Source of the DNA: Providencia rettgeri
GTDB taxonomy: Bacteria; Pseudomonadota; Gammaproteobacteria; Enterobacterales; Enterobacteriaceae
DNA: 64,000 nt
Reading direction: 5' to 3'
NCBI RefSeq assembly: GCF_023205015.1
Contig: NZ_CP096258.1
Span: 4,154,001-4,218,000 of the forward strand
The position numbers and the translations under genes were made by a program. Shown here piece by piece: positions 44,416 through 53,528 of this stretch. The notes under the pieces are model-generated. The model was not told the origin of the DNA, did not search any database, and was given only the letters and a program-made list of their open reading frames with translations. Within the stretch, counting starts at the first letter, position 1, and every line of letters starts with the position of its first letter.

Positions 44416-44902
44416 ACTTTTTTTAAATGATATTTTTTAAGCTCACTCTTTTAACTTCTCTCTCATCCCTCCGGTTTTACACATAATTTTTCTTCTTGGA
44501 AGTCAGCCTCTCTAACATTAAAGAATGTACGCTCTTGTTGCCCATATCTTGCTGTACTATTTTGTCGCAGTTTAGAGACACCATAAATGAGTTATTTATA
44601 TTTACTTATAAATCAAAAGGTAATATGTCGCCTTTTGGCGACATCAATATAATAGATTGTATCTATTCTACGACACTAGCGAGATGACCTACTAAATTAC
44701 AAATAAAAACAAGTAATTAACCATTCCCAGTCACTAATTGAAAAAAAACCTGAATATGCTCTGGGTAATTCTAATTATGGCTAAAACGGCAAATGAAGAT
44801 ATCCCGAAGAACATACATAAGTATGTAACCTGGGTAGCTGAACGCAGCCAACAAAACATGGCTTGAAGAATGAAGAGAATATAAAAGTATAAATATAAAA
44901 AG
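44416..44902. other. Non-coding region between glmZ and the tRNA cluster
   Basis: About 490 bp. The left part is the upstream control region of glmZ, where QseF (GlrR) and IHF sites would be expected; I did not find convincing matches. 44811-44882 is a copy of the intergenic repeat also seen at 20949-21149. No gene is credible. Confidence 0.5.
44811..44882. repeat. Diverged copy of the intergenic repeat
   Basis: The order ACATACATAAGTATGT, then CTGGGTAGCTGAACGCAGCC, AACA, CTTGAAGAATGA-GAG matches the order CATACAAAAGTATGT, GCGAGCGAAGCC, AACA, TTCGAAGTATGACGAG at 21078-21148. The resemblance is in layout and about two thirds of the bases. Confidence 0.6.
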
Positions 44903-44928
44903 CAAAAAACCCGTCGATTAAGACGGGT
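44903..44928 (-). terminator. Terminator of the tRNA operon
   Basis: On the minus strand, stem ACCCGTC / GACGGGT with loop TTAATC is followed by six T, 11 bp past the tRNA-Pro 3' end. Confidence 0.85.
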
Positions 44929-44938
44929 TTCTTTAAAT

Positions 44939-45015
44939 TGGTCGGCGAGAGAGGATTCGAACCTCCGACCCACTGGTCCCAAACCAGTTGCGCTACCAAG
45001 CTGCGCTACTCGCCG
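44939..45015 (-). tRNA. proM: tRNA-Pro (TGG)
   Basis: 77 nt with CCA encoded; starts CGGCGAGTAGCGCAGC, with anticodon loop TTTGGGA giving anticodon TGG. Last gene of the Arg-His-Leu-Pro tRNA operon, the E. coli argX-hisR-leuT-proM order. Confidence 0.95.
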
Positions 45016-45044
45016 AATTTTTTAGTACTCATTACATTTCTTCG

Positions 45045-45130
45045 TGGTGCGAAAGGGGGGACTTGAACCCCCACGTCCATAGGACACTAACACCTGAAGC
45101 TAGCGCGTCTACCAATTCCGCCACCCTCGC
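45045..45130 (-). tRNA. leuT: tRNA-Leu (CAG)
   Basis: 86 nt with a long variable arm (TGTCCTATGGACG), starts GCGAGGGTGGCGGAA, anticodon CAG in CTTCAGGTG, CCA encoded. Confidence 0.95.
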
Positions 45131-45145
45131 AATATCACAAAAAAA

Positions 45146-45222
45146 TGGGGTGGCTAATGGGACTCGAACCCACGACAACTGGAATCACAATCCAGGGCTC
45201 TACCAACTGAGCTATAGCCACC
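45146..45222 (-). tRNA. hisR: tRNA-His (GTG)
   Basis: 77 nt including the encoded G at -1 that pairs with C73; starts GGTGGCTATAGCTCAG, anticodon GTG in ATTGTGATT, CCA encoded. Confidence 0.95.
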
Positions 45223-45300
45223 ATAACTTCACTTTTTTCAAAGCGTTGCTATATTACTACATACAACGTCATTTTGCCAACCGTAGCGAAGCGCTAAAAC

Positions 45301-45377
<77 letters not shown>

Positions 45378-45398
45378 TTAACGCCGTTGCGGGAGAGG

Positions 45399-45427
45399 AT
45401 AGTACGGATTTATCCTCCTGCTGTCTA
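45399..45427 (-). promoter_or_regulatory. Promoter of the Arg-His-Leu-Pro tRNA operon
   Basis: On the minus strand, TAGACA and TACTAT are spaced by 17 bp and followed by the C-rich discriminator CCTCTCCCGC. It lies just upstream of tRNA-Arg. Confidence 0.65.
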
Positions 45428-45544
45428 GTCCTTTTTGAAATAAAAATATCGATTGCTTGCCTTTTATCCATTTCGTCGAGAAAGAGAGCATATTTACTCT
45501 CTTTTTCACTGTACCGCTAATAAAAATCAGGCAAAAAACGGCGA

Positions 45545-46921
45545 TTACACTTTTGCCTTACGGTTATTGAACAGACGAATGATAAAATAAAGCAGGGAAA
45601 CGCCCCCTAAAAAGATAGCGCCCACGATTAAAGATAAGCGAGTATCAGGGTTAATCGCCATTCCAACCAAAACACAGGCTAAAAAGAGCAAGGTTGCATA
45701 GTTAACCCATGGAAAAAGAATCGATTTGAAAGGGTGTCCAATGAGTTTTTCTCTGTTTTGTTGGCGAAAACGGATTTGGCTGGTCAATAGCACTAACCAA
45801 GGCACCATTCCGGGTAACACACTCGCACTATAGACATACACAAAGACTTTCTCTGGATTAGGTATGATGTAATTCAGGCTTGACCCAGCCACTAAGCAAA
45901 GGATAGTAAAGCCCACACAACGTGCCGGTACGCCATTTTTTGTTAATTTCAATAATGAGCGAGGTAACTGTTTATTTTGCGCTAAGGCATACAACATTCG
46001 CCCACCGCTATACATCCCACTATTACACCCAGATAACGCTGCAGTTAATACCACAAAATTAATCACAGCAGCGGCTGACACAATTCCCACTTTTGCAAAG
46101 GTGAGAACAAATGGGCTACCTTGTGAACCCACTTCAGTCCACGGAAACAGCGTTACAACAATAAAGATAGCGCCCACATAAAAAATTAATATGCGCCATA
46201 AAATATTATTGATCGCCTTTCTTAACGTGACTTGCGGATTTTTCGCCTCACCCGCAGTGATCCCAACTAGCTCAACCCCTTGATAAGAGGCCACAACGAT
46301 ACACAAAGCAAATAAGAAGCCTTTCCAGCCCCCGGCAAAGAAACCACCATGTTCGGTAAGGTTCGCAAGCCCAATCGGCTCAAAGTTATTACCTAGACCA
46401 AAAAAAATCAGCCCTAAGCCAATTAAAATCATCACCACAATCGTGGTCACTTTGATCATGGCAAACCAGAACTCAAGCTCTCCATACAGCCGTACAGCGG
46501 CTAAGTTAGCTAATGCCACTAATACCACTGCGATAATGGCAAAAATCCATTGAGGCACATCAGGGAACCAATATTCCGCATATACACCAATGGCTGTAAT
46601 CTCAGAAATACCGACGGCCACCCACATAAACCAGTAGCCCCACGCGGTGAGACATCCCCAAAATGGACTCAAATATTTATAACCAAACGAAGCAAAAGAA
46701 CCCGTTACAGGTTCAAGAAATAGCATTTCCCCCATTGAGCGCATAATGAAGAAAACAAAAATTCCTGCGATGATATAAGCCAGTAAAACAGAAGGGCCCG
46801 CCCATTTTAGCGTACTGGCTGATCCCATAAATAACCCAACGCCAATAGTTCCACCGAGCGCAATAAGCTCGATATGGCGTGCTTCTAACCCACGTTGAAG
46901 CCCCTGTTGTGGATTTCCCAT
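45545..46921 (-). CDS. yifK: Amino acid permease YifK (threonine/serine:H+ symporter ThrP)
   Basis: A twelve-helix amino acid transporter of the APC superfamily. E. coli YifK, renamed ThrP, takes up threonine and serine. Near-identity with E. coli is evident in ELIALGGTIGVGLFMGSAST, FFIMRSMGEMLFLEPVTGSF, GCNSGMYSGGRMLYALA and YSASVLPGMVPW. The start at 46921 (MGNPQQGLQRGLEARHIE) is chosen over one five codons upstream. It is upstream of the tRNA operon, and the ECA cluster lies beyond it, as in E. coli, where Lrp and the small RNA GcvB control it; those sites are not resolved here. Confidence 0.94.
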   Translation of the reverse strand: MGNPQQGLQRGLEARHIELIALGGTIGVGLFMGSASTLKWAGPSVLLAYIIAGIFVFFIMRSMGEMLFLEPVTGSFASFGYKYLSPFWGCLTAWGYWFMWVAVGISEITAIGVYAEYWFPDVPQWIFAIIAVVLVALANLAAVRLYGELEFWFAMIKVTTIVVMILIGLGLIFFGLGNNFEPIGLANLTEHGGFFAGGWKGFLFALCIVVASYQGVELVGITAGEAKNPQVTLRKAINNILWRILIFYVGAIFIVVTLFPWTEVGSQGSPFVLTFAKVGIVSAAAVINFVVLTAALSGCNSGMYSGGRMLYALAQNKQLPRSLLKLTKNGVPARCVGFTILCLVAGSSLNYIIPNPEKVFVYVYSASVLPGMVPWLVLLTSQIRFRQQNREKLIGHPFKSILFPWVNYATLLFLACVLVGMAINPDTRLSLIVGAIFLGGVSLLYFIIRLFNNRKAKV

Positions 46922-47212
46922 ACATACCCCTGTCAAAATTAGAAATTAAAACTGCAGTTTTAATTGAAGCTCAGTTAATAATAATCACTGCAATTATTCG
47001 GAAAGAATCAATTAGTCGATTAAAAAAATGCCATAGCCGCAAGATTGAGCACAAACTGATGCGAACATACTTATTTTTGAGGGATTATAGAAATATTTGA
47101 AGGAAGAGACCAGCAATTCGGAACCGTAAGAACGGTAAGTCGGCCTGTTAAGCCCACTTACCGTGAGTGAAACCTAGTGAAAATAACAATAAAAATCAAA
47201 TCACTAAAAAAT
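46922..47212. other. Non-coding region between wecG and yifK with a hairpin
   Basis: About 290 bp. 47133-47165 holds an imperfect inverted repeat, ACGGTAAGT / ACTTACCGT, with an inner GGC / GCC, without a following U-run. It is probably the end of the ECA transcript; the rest should hold the yifK promoter. Confidence 0.5.
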
Positions 47213-47980
47213 TTATAGCTTACCACCGTAATAGTAACCTAAAAATTTCAACAATTTAAACTGACGAGTAATACGGGAAGGTTGAGATAATAAGCGATAT
47301 AACCATTCCAGCCCTAAGTTTTGCCAAACTTTCGGTGCGCGCTTAACATGCCCTGTAAACACATCATAGGTCCCTCCAACGCCCATATATAAGGCATCTG
47401 GGTACACACTTCTGCAATCCCGCATAAAAATTTCTTGTTTCGGGGAGCCCATTGCAACTGTCACAATTTTGGCCCCACTTGCCCGAATACGTTCGAACAA
47501 GGCACTTCGATCTTCAGCCGTAAAATAGCCGTTTTGCGAACCTACAATGTTCACATTCCACTGGGAACGTAGCTTGCTTTCTGTTTGTTCTAGGATCTCT
47601 GGTTTGCCGCCAACTAAGAAAACAGGCGTCCCTTCTTTACCCGCCCTTTCCATTAACCCTTCCCATAAGTCAGCACCAGCCACACGGGAAACTTCTGCTT
47701 GTGGGTATTTACGACGAATAGCACGGACAATACTAATTCCGTCAGCGTATAAATATTCGGCTTGGCCTAATAACGTATTTAAAGCGGTATCTTGTTCAGC
47801 GATCATCACTTTTTCTGCATTAATCGCAACAAGTGTTCCCGTTTTCGTTTCCCCACCCGCAAAAAGGTAGTCTAAGAAATGGGCCATATTTTTGAAGCCC
47901 CAAATATTATGACCACGAATACGATATTGTGGAACAGATGACTGTGTAACGGATGAAGACTGAGTTGATGACGATTCCAT
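47213..47980 (-). CDS. wecG: UDP-N-acetyl-D-mannosaminuronic acid transferase
   Basis: WecG adds ManNAcA to GlcNAc-PP-undecaprenol to form lipid II of enterobacterial common antigen (ECA). It is a WecG/TagA/CpsF glycosyltransferase (GT26). Characteristic regions are NAEKVMIAEQD, EYLYADGISIVRAIRRKY, VFLVGGKPEILEQTE and VAMGSPKQEIFM. 255 residues (E. coli 246), peripheral at the inner membrane. Last gene of the wec cluster, 9 nt after wzyE. Confidence 0.94.
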   Translation of the reverse strand: MESSSTQSSSVTQSSVPQYRIRGHNIWGFKNMAHFLDYLFAGGETKTGTLVAINAEKVMIAEQDTALNTLLGQAEYLYADGISIVRAIRRKYPQAEVSRVAGADLWEGLMERAGKEGTPVFLVGGKPEILEQTESKLRSQWNVNIVGSQNGYFTAEDRSALFERIRASGAKIVTVAMGSPKQEIFMRDCRSVYPDALYMGVGGTYDVFTGHVKRAPKVWQNLGLEWLYRLLSQPSRITRQFKLLKFLGYYYGGKL

Positions 47981-47989
47981 GATACTCCT

Positions 47990-49345
47990 TTAGCGGCTTT
48001 CACGCTGTTGGCTTCTAAAAAAAGAAGCTGTTTTTATGCGAATAAGCCCCGCACTTTCAAATAACCAATACAGTAATTTTGCTAACACCAGACACAGTCC
48101 GAATATTAAGCAGAAGAAAACCACCCGTGAGACGAAAGAATCTACGCCTTCACGCGCTAAAACAATAATGTTGAAAATTGCGCCAAAACAAAATGCCTGC
48201 ATAATGGCAGCTTTATAGCGATTCGGTTCTTTCAGGCTCATGCCATAGATCCAATCAAACCATTTGATGATAAGCCCCACAACGATGGCGCCGAGTGGTA
48301 TAAAAATCACTCCGCCCATCACTACCAATGAACCAATTAGTGTTGGCGAAATTGCCAGTCCTGAATGGTTGTTGAGTACTTCCCACGTAAAATAATTGGC
48401 AGAGTTCAATACCGTATCTGGACGTTCAGGCCAAACCCAAGAAGGAATGAAAACATAAAAGTCACGAATAATTGGCGCTAGGCCTTGAAAATCCATCTCA
48501 TCGTAATGACTCAGCAGCAATGCTAAGTTTTCCCACGGGGAGAATGTGTCCCGCGTTAAGTACAAGAAAGTGTAATACGCTTCGGCACCGCTAACATCTA
48601 GCCCATAGCGTTTTAAGGCTAACCAGAACATCCCTACAATACTGGCGACCCCAGCCGCGGCTAACATCCACAGCGTAATCCAACCTCTGACAATCCCAAT
48701 AAATAAGAACAGCGCGAAGGCAATAATGATGTTCGCTCTTGTTCCCCCGACGATAACATAGGTTAAGAAACCAAATGCGACGGTACTAACAAGGAAGAAA
48801 ATCCAGCGTTTCTGTGTTGGCCGCAAGAAATAAACAATCAACATTGCAGGAATGAAGAAATAGAAAAAGCGTTTTAATGCCACGCCAGAAACTTGGCTGG
48901 AGAAAATTTGGCTATAGGATTTTAACTTAAACAGCAAAAAACCGTTCTGCATGAAAAAGATACCTACTGTCACAACAGCAATCAGTATCAATAACAGACA
49001 GGTTAGATTCGTTTCCACTTTGTTCATGCTAAACAACGCACGTCGTGGTGCATCCGGTTGCCTAGACAGCCGTGTTTTATAGGCGACATAATAAATCGCA
49101 TAAAAACTGGTTGCCGCTAGCTGCGCATAGAGTAAGTAATCCGCCTTCACAACCGCAACATCAAATTGAAACACTAACGCACAGGTTAATGGGAAACCAA
49201 AGTAAAACGTCAATAAATACAGCATTGAAAAGAAAATATTGAAGTTAAACCGAGCACGTAAAAATTCTTTGTATAGCAAAGTACCAATAAAAATAATTGA
49301 TATCAGGTAGACCAGTGCTAAGCCGCCTAATTCCGTCAGCGTCAT
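47990..49345 (-). CDS. wzyE: ECA polymerase WzyE
   Basis: WzyE polymerises ECA trisaccharide repeats on the periplasmic side of the inner membrane. Its 451 residues hold about eleven hydrophobic segments; the conserved loop includes FSPWENLALLLSHYDEMDFQG and FYVFIPSWVWPERPD. E. coli WzyE has 450 residues. The ATG overlaps the wecF stop by 4 nt. Low primary conservation elsewhere is normal for Wzy proteins. Confidence 0.93.
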   Translation of the reverse strand: MTLTELGGLALVYLISIIFIGTLLYKEFLRARFNFNIFFSMLYLLTFYFGFPLTCALVFQFDVAVVKADYLLYAQLAATSFYAIYYVAYKTRLSRQPDAPRRALFSMNKVETNLTCLLLILIAVVTVGIFFMQNGFLLFKLKSYSQIFSSQVSGVALKRFFYFFIPAMLIVYFLRPTQKRWIFFLVSTVAFGFLTYVIVGGTRANIIIAFALFLFIGIVRGWITLWMLAAAGVASIVGMFWLALKRYGLDVSGAEAYYTFLYLTRDTFSPWENLALLLSHYDEMDFQGLAPIIRDFYVFIPSWVWPERPDTVLNSANYFTWEVLNNHSGLAISPTLIGSLVVMGGVIFIPLGAIVVGLIIKWFDWIYGMSLKEPNRYKAAIMQAFCFGAIFNIIVLAREGVDSFVSRVVFFCLIFGLCLVLAKLLYWLFESAGLIRIKTASFFRSQQRESR

Positions 49346-50424
49346 GCTCGCTCCTCCAGGGCTCTGAGAACGGTTTTCCAGCCCTCAGTAAAGTTAGGAG
49401 CAAAAAATTCAATATGGTGTTTATCTAATAAACTCATTTGGCGCTGAGCTTCGTCCACCAGCGGTATCGTCAGGTTGTCACCATAGAAAAACACAGGGAC
49501 ATTTTGAGCGGTTAAATCCTGCCAGAACGTATTTTGACGGCTGATGACAAACGGAATACCAAATTGGATCAGCAAACAAACCGTCCCCACCCCTTGCTGG
49601 CGATTAAAAATAAAATAACCAAGATCACAGGATTTGAGCAGATTAAGGTACTCGCTAAACTCCATGCGCTCTTTCAGAATTTCCACTTGCCCTGAAGTAA
49701 ATTCACTATTTGCAGCCTGTTCGACTTGTTCAATATAGCCTTGGTTATTTGCAGGATAGCCCATTGGGACAATCACCTTAACCTCATCACCGAATTGCTG
49801 TTTAATCGCACTCAGCGCCTCTACATGACGATTAGAACGGTCACCTGAGTTACCCAGCAGAATCGTCAGTTGAGAGCCTTCACGTGCTTTGGGCTCGCTT
49901 ATTGTCAATGCGGGGTCCATTCGTGTTGGAAAATACAACACGGAGGCAGGCACTTTAGGGTTCGACTGGTGGAAATAGCACAAATCCCCGCGTGTCGCAC
50001 ACACGTGCCCCACTTTTTTCTGCGCTAGGCGACGTAAAATATAGAATAACTTAAATTTCAGTGAGCTAGACTCTTCATAGAGATCAGCTCCCCATATATG
50101 CCACCAAAACTGATGGGATTTGATTTGGCCAAATAACAGCGCTAACCAAATAGGCGCATTAAATTGCCCATGAAAGAAAAAACGAGTACGCCGATCTGCC
50201 TTGGCGCGTTGTATGACGCTATTAGCAATAGCCTGTTTATTCGCAAAAACATCTATTTTTAGCTGAGGATAAGCGTCAGCAAGCTGCACATCGTCGCTTA
50301 CGACCATAAAATGCGGTGTTGATGATGGCGCCATCTCTCGGTAGATTACGTCATTAAAAAACGTCAGTACCGTCTGATTGTGGTGTGGGAGGTTCGATCC
50401 CAGTACATGTATTAAGGTTGTCAT
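49342..50424 (-). CDS. wecF: TDP-N-acetylfucosamine:lipid II N-acetylfucosaminyltransferase
   Basis: WecF adds Fuc4NAc to ECA lipid II to complete the trisaccharide lipid III. GT56 family, cytoplasmic face. The N-terminus MTTLIHVLGSNLPHHNQTVLTFF, WHIWGADLYE and LLGNSGDRSNRHVEAL are typical. 360 residues (E. coli 359). It overlaps wzxE and wzyE by 4 nt each. Confidence 0.94.
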   Translation of the reverse strand: MTTLIHVLGSNLPHHNQTVLTFFNDVIYREMAPSSTPHFMVVSDDVQLADAYPQLKIDVFANKQAIANSVIQRAKADRRTRFFFHGQFNAPIWLALLFGQIKSHQFWWHIWGADLYEESSSLKFKLFYILRRLAQKKVGHVCATRGDLCYFHQSNPKVPASVLYFPTRMDPALTISEPKAREGSQLTILLGNSGDRSNRHVEALSAIKQQFGDEVKVIVPMGYPANNQGYIEQVEQAANSEFTSGQVEILKERMEFSEYLNLLKSCDLGYFIFNRQQGVGTVCLLIQFGIPFVISRQNTFWQDLTAQNVPVFFYGDNLTIPLVDEAQRQMSLLDKHHIEFFAPNFTEGWKTVLRALEERA

Positions 50425-51671
50425 GCTCGCCTACGGTAAATCAAAAATACGCAACAACATAAAGTGAAATAGACAATATAAGTGGCCATATAAGCCTGAG
50501 TTGCACCTACTGCGCCATGTTCAGGGATTAGCCAATGGGCAAAGCCCGTTAATAATATAAACTGACTAACTTCAGTGAGGACATAAAAACGCAATGCGGC
50601 TTTGGCAATAACCAAGTAACCAAATACGTAAGCCCCCACTTTCAATACATCACCGACCAGTTGCCATGCAAACAGGTCTCTCATCCCTGTAAATTCTGTT
50701 GAGAACAGCAACCAAATCGCAAAATCACGTAATAACCAAACCGTAAAACTGACAACCGCTACGGCTGGTAAAACGAATTTCAATGCTTTAACAATCTCTG
50801 CTGTGATTTCATTTTTATGCTGCAAACGCGATAACGTCGGCAACAAATACACTGAAAATGTCGCGGTAATAAACTGCAAATAGGCATCTGAAATGGTGGT
50901 CACACCGGTCCATAGCCCCACTTCATCCCAACTATAGGTTTGGGCGAGCAGGTTTCGCATCATGATATAAGCGACTGGCAACGTAACTGCGGTTAGCATC
51001 GCCATGACGGTGAACTTGCCTAAATTAGTCGCAATTGCTTTGTCCCATGCGGGTTTCAATGATGACAACGCAAATTGCTTACGTTTAATTATCATCCCTG
51101 CCGCAGGCAGTACCACGAGTGCTGGCACTAATGCCAATCCTGCGAGTGCGCCTTCATACCCGCCAACTAGATAGCATAAATAATAAGCAACCACGCCAAT
51201 TATGCTACCCCAAATAATGGCCAATGCATTACCTGAAGCGTCTCGATACCCTTTTAAGATAGCTAAGAAATAGTTGGCGTAACCGATCCCCATTTGGATC
51301 AAAGCAACCATTTGAATAACTGAGCTATATTTCACGCTATCAAATAGCGCCTCACTAATGACCGGGCTACACAGTAAAAAGATAATTGCTAATAAGGTCG
51401 AAAACCCAAGGATAATCGTCGATGAGGTCCCCAACACTGCACGCAATTTCAGTGGGTCTTGGTGGTGCTCTGCGACATATTTGGTGACACCATTAAAAAT
51501 CCCTGCGCCCGATAATACTCCGAGTACCGTAATCAATTGGCGGAAATTACCCGCCAGCCCCACACCGCTGGGGCCAAATGAGACTGCAAATAACTTAACG
51601 ATTAACAGGCCTACCCCGATTTTAATCAGGGTAGACCCAGCAGTCCAAACCGATGCTTTAGCTAATGACAT
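50421..51671 (-). CDS. wzxE: ECA lipid III flippase WzxE
   Basis: WzxE moves lipid III across the inner membrane. MOP-superfamily protein with twelve predicted helices, 416 residues, equal to E. coli. The N-terminus SLAKASVWTAGSTLIKIGVGLLI and the segment FGPSGVGLAGNFRQL are conserved. Its start shares one base with the wecE stop (TAATG). Confidence 0.94.
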   Translation of the reverse strand: MSLAKASVWTAGSTLIKIGVGLLIVKLFAVSFGPSGVGLAGNFRQLITVLGVLSGAGIFNGVTKYVAEHHQDPLKLRAVLGTSSTIILGFSTLLAIIFLLCSPVISEALFDSVKYSSVIQMVALIQMGIGYANYFLAILKGYRDASGNALAIIWGSIIGVVAYYLCYLVGGYEGALAGLALVPALVVLPAAGMIIKRKQFALSSLKPAWDKAIATNLGKFTVMAMLTAVTLPVAYIMMRNLLAQTYSWDEVGLWTGVTTISDAYLQFITATFSVYLLPTLSRLQHKNEITAEIVKALKFVLPAVAVVSFTVWLLRDFAIWLLFSTEFTGMRDLFAWQLVGDVLKVGAYVFGYLVIAKAALRFYVLTEVSQFILLTGFAHWLIPEHGAVGATQAYMATYIVYFTLCCCVFLIYRRRA

Positions 51672-52801
51672 TAGGCAAAGAACGCTTTGATTCGCTCAAT
51701 GACTGTCTGCTGCTCGTCATCAGTCATGTTGTAGAACATCGGTAAACGCACTAAGCGGTCACTTTCTGATGTCGTATACTTATCTTCGCCATGGAAGCGA
51801 CCAAACTCGATACCGGCAGGGCTTGTGTGCAATGCAACATAGTGGAATACCGTCAAAATACCATGGGATTTCATATAATCATTGAACTCGGTACGCTCGT
51901 CGATATCTTTAAGTTTGATATAGAACATATGGGCATTGTGTTTTAAGCCATCTGGCACCGTCGCTAAGACTAAACGTCCCGCATCAACCAATGGCTGCAA
52001 CGCTTCATCATAACGTTTCCATAATAGTAAACGGCGATCATTAATTTTGTCGGCTTCTTCTAACTGCGCCCATAAATAAGCGGCTTGTAAATCAGACAAT
52101 AAGTAGCTTGAGCCGATGTCACGCCATGTGTATTTATCCACTTGGCCGCGGAAAAATTGGCTACGATTCGTCCCTTTTTCACGGATCACTTCGGCACGGC
52201 TAATCAAGTCTTTATCATTGATAAGCGTTGCTCCACCTTCACCGCCTGAAGAGTAGTTTTTCGTTTCATGGAAGCTATAACAACCGATGTGGCCGATAGT
52301 GCCCAGTGCTTTGCCTTTATAGGTCGACATCACACCTTGTGCCGCGTCTTCAATCACAAATAAATTGTGTTTTTTCGCGATATCCATAATGGTGTCCATC
52401 TCACAAGCAACACCTGCATAGTGGACAGGAACGATAGCGCGCGTACGTTCAGTGATTGCGGCTTCAATTTTAGTTTCATCAATATTCATGGTATCAGGGC
52501 GGATATCAACGAATACGATTTTTGCGCCACGTAACACGAATGCGTTAGAGGTTGATACAAAAGTAAAACTTGGCATGATGATCTCATCACCCGGCTTGGT
52601 ATCAATCAGGATCGCCGCCATTTCTAATGAAGCCGTACAAGATGGCGTTAACTGCACTTTCGGGCAATTAAACCGTTTTTCCATCCATTCTTCACAACGT
52701 TTCGTGAAGCCACCGTCACCACACAGTTTGCCACTTTCCATGGCTTGTCTCATATACTCTAATTCAGTACCTACAACGGGTGGTTTATTAAATGGAATCA
52801 T
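51671..52801 (-). CDS. wecE: dTDP-4-amino-4,6-dideoxygalactose transaminase
   Basis: WecE (RffA) is a PLP-dependent sugar aminotransferase that makes dTDP-Fuc4N from dTDP-4-keto-6-deoxyglucose and glutamate. The Lys forming the Schiff base is in SFHETKNYSSGGEGG; VIEDAAQG holds the PLP-binding Asp. The start MIPFNKPPVVGTELEYM at 52801 gives 376 residues, as in E. coli, and overlaps the wecD 3' end by 14 nt. Confidence 0.95.
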   Translation of the reverse strand: MIPFNKPPVVGTELEYMRQAMESGKLCGDGGFTKRCEEWMEKRFNCPKVQLTPSCTASLEMAAILIDTKPGDEIIMPSFTFVSTSNAFVLRGAKIVFVDIRPDTMNIDETKIEAAITERTRAIVPVHYAGVACEMDTIMDIAKKHNLFVIEDAAQGVMSTYKGKALGTIGHIGCYSFHETKNYSSGGEGGATLINDKDLISRAEVIREKGTNRSQFFRGQVDKYTWRDIGSSYLLSDLQAAYLWAQLEEADKINDRRLLLWKRYDEALQPLVDAGRLVLATVPDGLKHNAHMFYIKLKDIDERTEFNDYMKSHGILTVFHYVALHTSPAGIEFGRFHGEDKYTTSESDRLVRLPMFYNMTDDEQQTVIERIKAFFA

Positions 52802-53528
52802 GTTGTCCCCTGTATAACCAATAGGCGGTACTGGCAATTGCTGCACCGCTACGTGAATAAAGATTTAATGCCGCAACATTACTGATTTGCGTGGCCACAT
52901 TTAACTGTCTTTTTTGGTGTTCCACACACCAATTAAATGCTGCTGACATCAACTTACGCCCCACACCTTGCCCTTTCGCTTCTGGCATTTTCGCGAGTAG
53001 GCCAACCCGTGCAGTTTCTGCATCAAGGTGCCGCAAACTCACAAAGCCCAATATCGCACCAGACACATCTTTAACCAGTAAACAAGTGTGGTCAAACGTA
53101 CCCAGAACTGATTTTTCTATCCACAACGCATAAAACTGCCCGCTATCACCATCACGGTACCAAGGTGCTCTAAAGCGGCTTTTGCTAAAGACAGACTCAG
53201 CGGCTTGTCGCAGCGCAGGGATATCACCCACTTGTGCAGCAACAACGTGATCTTCCGCTGTTAAACCCGCTTTTAAATAAGCATTTTCTGTGCCAATAGT
53301 CAGCGCGAAATCGATTTCACCTTCAACAAATGAAAACCCCATACCGGCTAAATCGTCAATCAACTGCGTTTCAGACGCAGCGACTTTTGCTTGCACGATA
53401 TCGTATTCATTTATTTGATAAGCAAGGAGGGTTTCGAGATTATCCCCCGTAAAATTCAACTTTGCCGTTGAACGATGAAAAAATTCGCTCTCCCATGGCA
53501 AGCTCTCAATACTGGCGCGGACGGACAC
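52788..53528 (-). CDS. wecD: dTDP-fucosamine acetyltransferase
   Basis: WecD (RffC) is a GNAT-family enzyme that acetylates dTDP-Fuc4N with acetyl-CoA. The C-terminal GNAT fold contains AKMPEAKGQGVGRKLM, which binds acetyl-CoA, and NVAALNLYSRSGA. GTG start, 246 residues, overlapping the rffH 3' end by 23 nt. The N-terminal half is diverged from E. coli, but RASIE-L-WE-FF and FRAPWY are shared. Confidence 0.93.
   Translation of the reverse strand: MSVRASIESLPWESEFFHRSTAKLNFTGDNLETLLAYQINEYDIVQAKVAASETQLIDDLAGMGFSFVEGEIDFALTIGTENAYLKAGLTAEDHVVAAQVGDIPALRQAAESVFSKSRFRAPWYRDGDSGQFYALWIEKSVLGTFDHTCLLVKDVSGAILGFVSLRHLDAETARVGLLAKMPEAKGQGVGRKLMSAAFNWCVEHQKRQLNVATQISNVAALNLYSRSGAAIASTAYWLYRGQHDSI

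Noticed and set aside
44496..44687. 63-codon plus-strand frame near glmZ
   Set aside because: No ribosome binding site; composition is not protein-like.
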